From Ceratopteris richardii (lineage: Eukaryota > Streptophyta > Polypodiopsida > Polypodiales > Pteridaceae): a stretch of DNA of 64,000 nt. The notes beneath the pieces are model-generated. The model made no database searches. It was not told where the DNA came from and saw nothing but the letters and a program-made list of their open reading frames with translations. The stretch is taken from NCBI GenBank assembly GCA_020310875.1, contig CM035413.1:167302996-167366995 (forward strand). The letters are read 5' to 3'. A program made the translations under genes and the position numbers. Position 1 is the stretch's first letter. Each line of letters begins with the position of its first letter. Shown piece after piece: positions 1 to 10,900 of this stretch.

Positions 1-545
1 AAGACCACAAGCAAGTGAAGGCACAAGTGCGTGAGTGAAAGCACACAAACATGCACACACATACACACACACGCGCACAAAGTAAGATCAAAGAGAGGAA
101 CAATGGAAAGCTTAGATTGCAAAAGAGTTCTCTTACAAAAGTTCTATTCTCTAACAAGCTCACCTAAAAAATGAGCTCTCTAGCTCTTTTTATAGTTTTT
201 TGACTAGTTTTGGCCCTGTCCAGACCTAGTGTCCGGCCTAGTTAAAAATTAGGTTCCAGGGCTTATTTGAGGGCTCAAACGAAGTCTAAAAATTATGAAA
301 ATTGGTACGATGGTACTTCTAATACTCCTCAAGCTCGAGGACTCCTCGGCTTGAACAAAATGGAGTTACTAAAAATAGATAATGGTATTTACAATGGTTT
401 CTAGTGATGAAAATCACTATTTTTGTAGGGGATTCTTCTGAAAATTTGACATACACTTCTTGGAGCTCCCTACTTGCTCTCTCTTCTTCTATGTCCACTT
501 CTTTGATGTGCTTCCATGCTTTGTCTTTGACCTTGAGCTTCAACA
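1..545 (-). repeat. 3' LTR of element A (partial)
   Basis: Matches 12919-13463 with one mismatch. The right end ...ttcaaca (545) abuts the PPT. Contains a CA/TA-rich microsatellite near 45-85 and a TATA-like CTATAAAAAG on the minus strand at 186-195. About 68 bp of the LTR lie outside the window on the left. Confidence 0.95.
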
Positions 546-560
546 CTCCCCCCCCTCTCG
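546..560 (-). other. Polypurine tract of element A
   Basis: The plus strand reads ctcccccccctctcg, so the minus strand is a purine run directly before the LTR start TGTTGAAGC. The same arrangement (purine run then TGTTGAAGC) is found on the plus strand at 60013-60034 in element I. Confidence 0.9.
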
Positions 561-1679
561 AGTCTGTCGTCCCTGACAGACCCTTGTTGTAGTGATTGTT
601 CCAAGTAGTGCCTTGGGAGGGAGTGTCCCTTCTGTATGAACACAAGTCGTCCGACGTTCTTCATCTATCACTTGTGAATCTTTGCAGGTTGTAGTCTCTT
701 GGTATGTGCTTCTGCCTTGTATTCCAGCATGACTGTGGCGTTGTGAGTCTCCGTTGATGTTTTCTAGATCTTCCAAAGTTGATCTTCATAGTAGTCAAGC
801 CAAGTACTCATAACCCATATTGAGTGATGGGTAAGTGTGTTCGTGCATGGGTTGAAAAAAGTATGTGCCTTGTGCACGGCCTTGTAATGTAGCCCTACGC
901 ATGCTTACTTGGAAAATGCATTGGAAGAAGTATGGTGCAAAAACTGCGGGTCTTGAGCTAAGTGCTCAAGGGTATGCTGACGAAGAGGTTTCCTAAACTA
1001 TCATGGTTATGGTGTTTCCAGAGTAAAGATACTTACCATGGCGAAGGTTGATGGATGTTTGCCTCTTCGTGTTGTACACTCGGCCTTTGGGATGGAACCT
1101 TGGTGATGAATGTCCATGTTGATTGTCCACTGATGAGATCTTTTGAGTGGTGGATCCCCTTTCCTCTTTTCAAAGCAACATTTGTCACTAACAATGTGCA
1201 TTTCTGAGCTTGGGCTCATGCACGTTCACTTCCCTATATTGACACTCAGAGGAATATTGGACACGTGCCGGTTTCTAAGAGATTACCATGCTGATTGACA
1301 TAGACCATTCACCAGTACTACTGTTCCATACTGGTTCAGGAAATACTGAGAATTGAATTGCTTTATATTCCTTGGCAAGCAACATCGGGTAACTACACCA
1401 AGCTGTGTTTCACATATACTCTTTAGCTCACCATATGCAGGAGTCTTCTCCGCCAGAACTACCTTTTGTAGATATCTCCTTGGATGCTCTGGTACATGAA
1501 GTAGTTAAGCATCACGCAAGTTGCGGACCTTCAAGCTCTTCATTCCTACCATGGTAAGAGAAAATCATAGCTGTAGATGCCATGTTCATGCCAAATGCTT
1601 GTCCTCTACCAGATAAGGCAGCAATAATCTCACTGCTGGCCGAGACACACTGGGAACAAGCTCTCTCCCACTTCTCTCT

Positions 1680-1724
<45 letters not shown>

Positions 1725-1949
1725 AGAGGAACAGGATATCACAAAACAAGAACACAAAAGTTAGTATCAATAGAAATGTTCGACATATGTCACTGTGCTC
1801 TTGTGCATGGGATTCTCAAGTGTGTCTATGCACGGCCGTGTAATGTGGCCCTATATTAATGCATACTTTGGAAATGCATGACCTAAATGGTGCAAAAGAC
1901 AGGGTTGTGCAAGGAGCACATGGTTGTTGCTCGTTCGAGGCTTTCGATG
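561..1949 (-). other. 3' non-coding region of element A, with a poly-T run
   Basis: No convincing reading frame. It contains a run of about 40 T (around 1683-1723). Parts match the 3' region of element I in opposite orientation: for example the stretch around 830-1020 corresponds to about 59470-59640, including the shared motif around cctcttcgtcggcata. It is therefore an inherited part of the element family, not random filler. Its length leaves room for a lost gene; element G has a long decayed reading frame in this position. Confidence 0.75.
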
Positions 1950-4900
1950 TTATTTGTGGAGGTTGATGCCGGCCTTAGTGGAGGTATCCATAGAGTCTCG
2001 AAGTGATGTAATCCTCCTTATTGGAGTCCATTTTAGAACATCATTTGGCACTGTAGAGGTCACTTCAGGCGTCTTTCTCTTTGGATGCTTTCTGAACTGT
2101 GGTATCCAGTGTGGTTGATGCTTTGGTTCGGTGGAGGCTACTTGCACTTTTGGCTTCCAAACCCATATCCTTTTTGCATGTCTTCCTACTAATGTTGAAG
2201 AGCTGATTTGATCTTCCTTTGGTCTCTGTACGTGGTTCTTACCCTTTTCTCTTTTTGGCCTCTTTGTTGAAACCTTTTGCATGTGGGAGAACAAAGGTTG
2301 TTGTGGGTGTAGGATCTTCTTAGGTACCCACATCTGTAATTGCCCTTGTTGAGCTGCAGCTAACTTCTTAGGCACCCAAACTTGTTGGATATCTTGTGAC
2401 GGAGCTTGTCTGAGCTGCTTCCTTCGTCTTCTGGCTTGGTTAGTGTGCATGGATGGGATTTGTGGGGGTAAGGCTGGTGGTTGCTCTCCTTTGCGTACCC
2501 AGATCTGCTTCCTGCCCGGAACCGCTTTTTTACCGAATGGTGTCTTTCTATTTGATGTAGCAGTTGTCGTGAACGGTGGTGTTTGCTTGTGTGGTGGGCT
2601 CACTACTGTGGCTACTTGAGTCTTTGGAGAAGAAGAAAGATCCACCCGCCTTCGAACCTGGTCTTCCACGACTGACTCCTTCTGCATCATAGAGCTTTTG
2701 ACACATACAACATCTTCTTTCATATGATTAGTCTTGGAAGAACTAAGAGAGTGTGTGGTGCCATGATCTAGGAGCATGCAGTTCTCTAATTCTAATGTAA
2801 TGCATTGTTCATGTACCCAAACTTGAAGAATTTGACTTCTTAGGTTTAAGTTAACTGCATGGTCATAGATCCAATCTTGACCCAAGACAAGTGGTTCTGT
2901 AAGGTTCTCATCTTGACATACTAGCGCTTTGACTTTCATTGGAACATCTTGAAGGTAGATGGGAAGTTCCACCTCGCCCAAACAAGGGGTTTCCACACCT
3001 CCCAATCCTATGAGATAAGCTTCTATGGGATTGATGTTCAACCCCAAGTCTTGGCAGTAGGAAAGTTTAACTGCACTACTTGCTGCACCTGAGTCAATCA
3101 ATGCTTTCGCCGTCCTTGCACCCTTCCCTTGTCCTATCTTTATGGTCACAAAGGGTCTTCGGTCAATGACCTGAGAAGTCGCAATGCCTGACTTTTGACA
3201 CATATCCATGTGATATTTTGGGGCTTTTGAGTTGACATCTAGGCCTAATCGCCTTAACTTATTTTGCCTAATACGCTCTCTGGCCTCTTCCTGTGCTTCT
3301 TCTCTCACTCTTAACTCTTCTTCTTTTCGCTTCTTCGCAGTGTTGAGTCTCATTAGCATATCCTCAGTAAGAGGTTCTTGATATAGCTTGACTCTACAGC
3401 CACTAATATAGTTTGGCAAGATATCTCCTTCTAGAGTGGCCAACTGAACTGCACCACTAGTGGAAATTCTATTAATGATCATGGGTCCATAACCTCTTTT
3501 TTCCAACTTACGGGCATGTTGTTTTAGTGTGTATACCAACACTAGATCTCCCTCTTTCAATCCCTTATCCTTGATGTGTGCATCAAAGTATGCCTTTTGC
3601 CTCTTCTTTGCAGCGTAGATGCCTGCTGCCGCTCGTAGCCTCGTTTCACCCAAGCGTTCGAGATCAAAGATCCTAGAGGACAATTCATGCCCATTCCACT
3701 CATACTCTTGTGCTACTTTTAAGGCAGGGATTAAGAAATCTAATGGTAGCACAGCGTTCTGTCCGAAGACCATCTGAAATGGGGTGGCGTTGAGTACCGT
3801 TTTGTAGGCAACTCGATAAGCCCAAACAGCATGATGAAGTTGTTTGTCCCAATCAGAGCGTTTATTATTTACCAATTTTGTCAATACGTTACAGAGGATC
3901 TTATTGGTACTCTCGGCTTGTCCGTTGGCTTGTGGATGATAGGGGGCGGATTTCTTATGTATCACCAAGAATTCTTGGAGAAGATTTTCAATGACTTCAT
4001 TCAAGAAGTGTGTGCCTCTATCGCTCACTAACTCTATTGGTAGCCCATATCTCGTGAACACATTCTCGAATAAGAACTTAGCCGTCGTCTGAGCATCATT
4101 CTTTGTTGTGGCTTTCACTTCTACCCACTTTGTAAGGTAATCTGTGGCTACAATGATGTACTCTGCATGGGAGTTTCTAGCTGGGGGGTTAATAGGACCT
4201 ATGAAGTCTATGCCCCACTTCGAAAATGCACGTCCTCCCATCATTGGCCTCAAGGGCATCTCGTCTTTTCTCACTGGATATTGTGCACGTTGGCAAGTGT
4301 CACATTTCTTCACATAGGTATGTGCATCCATATGAAGAGTGGGCCACCAAAGTCCTGAGAATAGAATGGTTTTAATCACTCGGTCAGGGCCAAAATGTCC
4401 ACCTGCAACACCACTGTGTGCAGTCTCTAAGACCCTTAAATAGTCTGATTCATGAACGCACAGTCTTAAGTAACCATCTTTACCTCTTCGGTATAGGTTT
4501 TCTCCTACTAAGGCATAGCCTTGAGCCTCTTGCTCCATATTTCGTCTTCTTGCTAGACTGGCCTCTTTGGGTAATCTTCCCGATCTCATAAACTCTACCA
4601 ATGGAGTACTCCAATCTGGAATTAATGATACTTGATAAAGGGTCGCATGCTCCACTGGTGGTTTCTCTCTACACATTCGACAATTCTTGATCCACTCATG
4701 TATTTCTTTGTCCATGCTAGGCCAATACACTCCTAAACGTTTCAAATTCTGCAATGTTCGTTGTTTAGAATAGTGATTTCCTAGCAATCCCTCATGAGCT
4801 TGCTGCAACCAACTACTATGTTCATCATCCTCGACACAACAAGCTAATACACCCTCAGTATCTTGTTTGTACATGCTTCCTGCCAATATGTGATATTTTT

Positions 4901-7900
4901 GAGATTTTACAATTTCTTCTTGTGATGTTTTCACATTCTTATTTGCAGGGCCGAAGGTTAGGACTGGTACCAACTTATTTGCCCATTTAGGAACAACTTC
5001 CAAATTGAACAGATAAGCATCAGGTAGTTCATCAGACACTCCTTGTGGTGACTCTCCTGAAGTGATGCGAGAAAGGTGATCTGCCCGAAGGTGGGTTCTA
5101 CCTTTCCTGACAACAACTTCAAAGTCATACTCCATTAGTAAGAGGAACCATCTTACTAAGCGTCCAGTGTTGCAAGGTTTATTGACCAAATATAACAAAG
5201 CTTGATGATCAGTGAAGAACTTGAACTTGTTGGCCAATAAATAGTGTCTAAACTTCTTTACAGCATATACCATGCCTAACCCTTCTCGCTCGGTTGTGGT
5301 ATAATTTCTTTCGGCTGGGTTTAGTTGTCTACTAGCATATGCTATGGGCAAATCTAAATTCCCTTCACCTGTGGGTTGTGCCAGCACACATCCTATGGCA
5401 TGATTGGATGCATCCACATGGACATGGAATGGTTTATTCCAATCAGGAGTTGTCAGTATTGGTGCTGTGCACAAACGTTTCTTCAGTTCATTGAAAGAAT
5501 TCTCGCATTCGTCGTTCCACTCAAAATTAGACAACAAGGCATAAAGGGGTCTAGCTATGATCGCGTACATGTGGATAAACCTACGGTAATATCCACAATG
5601 GCCCATAAAGGCTTGTACCTCTTTAACATTCCTTGGCCTTGGCAGCTCCGCTATGGCTCGTACCTTATCTTCATCCGTTGAGATTCCATTCTTAGAAACA
5701 ATATGACCGAGGATTTTACCTTGACGTACCATGAACACACACTTTTCTGGGTTCAGACACACTCGATATTCTCTACACTTATTGAAGATTTGTCTGAGTT
5801 CAGGGATGTGAACCCGTCTTTCTTGGGAATGAGCACATAAATCATCCACATACACTTCTAAGCTCTTTCGCAAGAACTCTTTGAAGACATGACACATGAG
5901 CCTTTGGAATGTTGCAGGTGCATTGGTGAGCCCAAATGGCATCACCCGAAATGCAAAGATTCCCCACTCTGTAGCAAAAGCTGTTTTGTGTTGATCTTCT
6001 GGGGCAATGGCTACTTGATTGTAACCTGAAAATCCATCAAGGAAGCTATAAACTTCCTTGCCTGCAACACGCTCCAAAAGGTGTTCTGTGATTGGAAGTG
6101 GATAACTATCTCTAATCGTAGCGGCATTAACTTTTTTAAGGTTAATACACACTCGCAACTTCCCGTTCTTCTTGGGTACCACAACAATGGGGGACACCCA
6201 TTCGGTATGCTCAATCTCATAGATGAATCCAGCCTCAATCAACCTATCAATTTCTTCTTTGATTTTGGCTGCATAGGTATCATTATATGTGTAGGGCTTC
6301 TGTTTGGTGGGCTTAGCATCAGCAGTCATGGGGATAGTATGAGAACAAATTCTTGGATCTACCCCTTTCAAGTCTCTATAGTGCCATGCAAACACATCCC
6401 GATATTCCCTTAATAGAGCTATGAGCTCCATTTCTTCTCTTGCACTTAGATCATCTCCTATATATGTGCATCTCTCTTCGTTCTCTTCAATGGTCACTAC
6501 AATCTTCTTGGTCTTTTCTTTATTATCATATGATTCTCCTATGATGGCCTCTCTCTTAGGCATTCGTACCAGAATTTTGCGGTCGTCAACTTCATATTTC
6601 TTGAAGTTTTCTGGTACTTCAAACAATGATTCCTCCTTTTCTTGTTTCACTGCTTTTCTTTTCTTTTTCTTTTGACTACTCTCACTTCCATCCTTTGAGC
6701 TTACTGTTTTAATACTTGTGAGAGGTTCTTCTTCTTTCTGGGTGAACACTCCTATATCTTCTAGATAGTGCTGCTCTGAGTTAAAGCAACTATCCATCAC
6801 AATAGACTCCAAATCATCGTCATTCTCTTCTTCTTCTATGACATCACTAGGGTCACATTCCTCTAGCAGGGGTTGACACATGAACACTGAGATATCATAA
6901 CCCTCCTCATCACAATGAGGTGTCCATTGTTCCTCATTGACAGCAATGTCCATGGTGGCTAAGATTTCTGGCCAGCCATGAGGCTCAAACTCCTCATCTG
7001 GAAAGATCATCGGTGTGTAGGCTGGGTCTCTAACTGGTCTATCTCCTAACGAAGTTCCTTCTTCTCTTGCCTTTAAACGTTTTTCCTCTTCCTTTGCAAC
7101 CTTGCACATCCACAAATGAGTATCTTCATGCAGCCATGATGGATCAGGTGAACTTTCAGAATGCACAGAGATGGAATCTTCTTTTGCTTTGTGGATAGAA
7201 TTCCACTGTAGGGGTGGTACATCTCTGAAGGTGTAATCCTTCAAATTGACCTTAGTGGTGACCCCTAAGTGCTGTAAGTACAAGGAGTTAGTTCCCCAAT
7301 CCTGTACTATTTGCAATTGTCGTAGGAAGGGTCTTCCTAGGATCATCTCAAAGACATTATTTTTCTCAAAGTCACATATAGCAAATGTGTGCTCAAACTC
7401 TACACCACAAGTGGTTAGAGTGATCCCTTCTAGCAATCCTAGAGGTCTTTCAAAATGACCGTCAGCCATTTGAAGCTTCATTCTAGTTGGTCTTAATGTG
7501 GGCTTGCCCCATTGCTTCCACAAGGAGGTGGTCGCAATAGCAACACCAGCACCTGAATCTATGATTGCTTTGGTTGTGTAACCTTGGTAGGTGATTGGAA
7601 GATAAGTATTACCTTCTTCACCCTCACACATGTCCCCTATTTTGTCTAGAGGTATCTCTGGTACCCTTTGCTTAGAGCCTACTTTTGGCATATTGGACTC
7701 AAGTTCTGGGACCTGATCCTTCACATGATTCCATAACTCAGGTTTTGCTTTGAGCAACTCTTCTACAGTGAGATGACACTGAACCTTAGTGTTCTTCACG
7801 ACATCCGTGTTCCTTGGAACCACTGAGTCTTCATTTCTTACTAGTATTGTGGGAGCTCTAATCTGGAGTGATTCAGATTCCCATGGGCCTGGAAATTGAG

Positions 7901-10900
7901 GCAGTTCTTCTAAGGTATTAGATTCAAAATCTAATCTTTCGTCTTCTTGTTCTGCTTCATCTTCGTAAATAGATGGAATGTCTTGGGGAAATTGATCATG
8001 AAGATCATCAATCTCAGGAATAGGAGGGGAATTACCCTTCTCCTTGGCCCATTTCTCCTCTTGTATTTCCCGCAAGAACTCTTGAGAGTACTGTTGAATA
8101 GAAGGAGGTATTCCAGCATCCGTGGAATTAGGAACATAAGCTCCCCCTGGTGGTGAGCTTCCTCTTTCAACAACTGGTTGAGCCTGTGGAGGTAGAGAAA
8201 CTTGTGGTTTGTTTACCAACTGCTCTAATCGTTCTAGTAATCCTTGGAAATGCAAATCCGATTTGATAGAGTTTGTCTGATTGAACTTTTGACTAGTCTC
8301 AAGTATGGCTTGAGCTTGTTCTACCATTTTCATGCACATTTTCATTCGTTCAATCTCTAAATCTGCTCTAGGGTAACTCTTGTCTAGGTTTGCAGCTGTA
8401 GGCCCTTCTTGAAGTCGAGCCTGGTAGGCCTTGAACATCATGTCCAAACCTTCTGGGGTTGGATCTGCGAGAACAGACCCTGGTTGCGGTCTATTTACAA
8501 TGGGTGGTGGGGTGGGATGAGGTGGAGTGGATGGAGTTTCGGCATGCGAGGGGCTTTGAGATGCAATGTCTTCTATTTTTGTTTTCGCTTCTTTTAAGCT
8601 TTCTTCTAGTTCCGATAACTTTTTATTCCACTTGCGATTGGCCTTCTCTCTGGTATCCTTCCATGTTCTTGTTTTCCTCTTACTAGGCTCTCCCGATTCA
8701 CTCGACTCTGATTGTTCTACTGGTTTATCCTGTTTTAAGGCTTGTGCTCTAGTGACAGCTTGTATAGGAGCCACATTGCTACTACTTGAACTTGGATCTG
8801 CCACTAAGCCTACCACATTAATGGGTGTAATCTTGGGTGCACTAGAGGGGTTTCTTGGACAATCTCTGGGGAGATGGTCTTTGCCACAATCAGGACAAAA
8901 AGCCTGTATTGTGATAGCCTGTCCTTGACTCGGAGATGGTGGGTGGGGACAGTCACGAATGAAATGGTCACCATGACATCTGAAACAAGATCCTCTAGGG
9001 GCTTGTGGTCTCATTTGTCTCAACTGGGGCCTAGGGTTAAGATTTGTGTACATGACATTGGAGTATTCTGGCTCCCAATTTTGCTCCATAGGCGGTGCCT
9101 CATATTGATACGAGTAAATCTCACGATGTTCAGGTGACTCTGTGTAATAAGCATGTGGACTACCTTCATGGGAGTAGTCTGAACTATGGGCATGAGAGTC
9201 ATTATCTGGTATCAATGGGGTTAGTGGCACCAAAGCTCTATTTGGATTTTCCTCTCCCACAACATACTTGACTGGAATCACGTTGGCTGGAGCTGATGGT
9301 TGGTTTCCCAAGACAGGTTGTGGCCTATATGGTGCCTGATATTGCTGTTGGTATTGAGGTTGATATTGTTGTGGCCTATAATATGGCTGTTGGTACTGAT
9401 TCTGATACCTACCCTGCTGGTAAGGTTGCTGATAATTTTGTCTAACAGCCTGCCTGTTATAGGGACAATCTTGGGCCGTATGATTTGTGTATTTTCTCTC
9501 AATGGTGCAATATAGAGCATTAGGGTTTCCTTGGGGTTGAGTCGTCAACGGGCAACCATTAGCCATGTGATCTCCTCCACATGCATAACATCGCTTCACT
9601 GGGGTGACCCTTGGCATTTGTCTGTTTTGAACTCCTAGCTTTTTGGCCACCTGCTCAGCTATCTCATCTATCTCAGTGGAGGCTCTAGAGGTATGACTTG
9701 TAGAACTATCAGAGTCCTTATAGAGTTTGGATAGTCCTAACTCCTCACCCAAGTTGTCTTCTATGTCAATGCACATCCGTATACACTCTTCTATGGATCT
9801 AGGCTCTTTCAAGTATACATATGACCTTAATTTTGTGCTCAATAGGCCATCTAAAAACAGTGCCACTTGTTTGGCTGATGTGGGTAATTCTGGTACAGGG
9901 CATCTTTCCAAGTACTGTCTAAACCTTCTTCCTGCAAGTCGCACTGTTTCTTGGGGTGTCTGCTTGAAGCTGTGGATCAAGGATGATGTGTTATGTCTGA
10001 TACCACTCTTGGAAAATTCTACAATGAATTCTTCTAGAAGCTGACCTATCTCTCTATAGTTGCGACTGTTTAGAGGTTGAAACCAAGCTAAGGCAGTCCC
10101 CTTAAGAGTCAAACCGAATGCCTCGAACTGGGTGAACAAGTCTTCAACCTGTTCAGCTCTTAGCACTTGTTTGAACTCCGCCACATGATCATAAGGGTCT
10201 CCAAATCCATCAAAGTAGTTCTTCATTGTCTTAACCACTTGAGAGGGTCTAAGGGTTCTTGAGTGCTCTCTTGGTCTAAGCAATGGGAAATCATGATCGT
10301 CTCTTTGTTGCCTATGTGCTTGATATCTCTCTCTTTCAGGTCTTTCATTTTCAAATCCTGACCTATTCCTGCCCACTGTGTGTGCAAAACTTACCTCCGG
10401 TCTCTCTCTAGTTCTTTCTCTCTGGGCTTCCTGAGCTTGGGATGACCCTACTCCTTGGAGGCCGTGGGAAACATTGGATCTTGGTGGGGGGAAAATCAAT
10501 TCATTCTTCCAAGTATATGCATGTCTATCATGTTCTGTTACCAAGAAAATTTTCTCTGATGTGTTATCCAGGTAGACAACCTTTCCTGGTATCTCTGGAT
10601 CCTTGAACTCGTAGATGATGACTATGCCCAATTGGCTAGGTTGTTCTGGCTTGAATCTCCAAAAGGCTTCCTCTGTTTCTCTATTCAAAAATAGTTCTAT
10701 GCTTTTGTTGTCTTGAGGGACCCAGTCTGGAGTGATCACTCGGGTCAAAACTGACTTGCCTCTAGGGGTCTGGGGTCCTTGTCCTATATTTCCTTGTTCT
10801 AGGTCTCCTATCTCATTCTCATGAATGATATTTCCAAACTCATCGGTCCTATCGGGTTGGTTGGTAACCACATACATGGTTCCTTCCTTATCAATGTATG

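Noticed and set aside
1683-1723. Poly-T as tail of a LINE or processed pseudogene
   Set aside because: No adjacent LINE or exon sequence; the related 3' region of element I has an A-rich run at the same place, so it belongs to the gypsy element.
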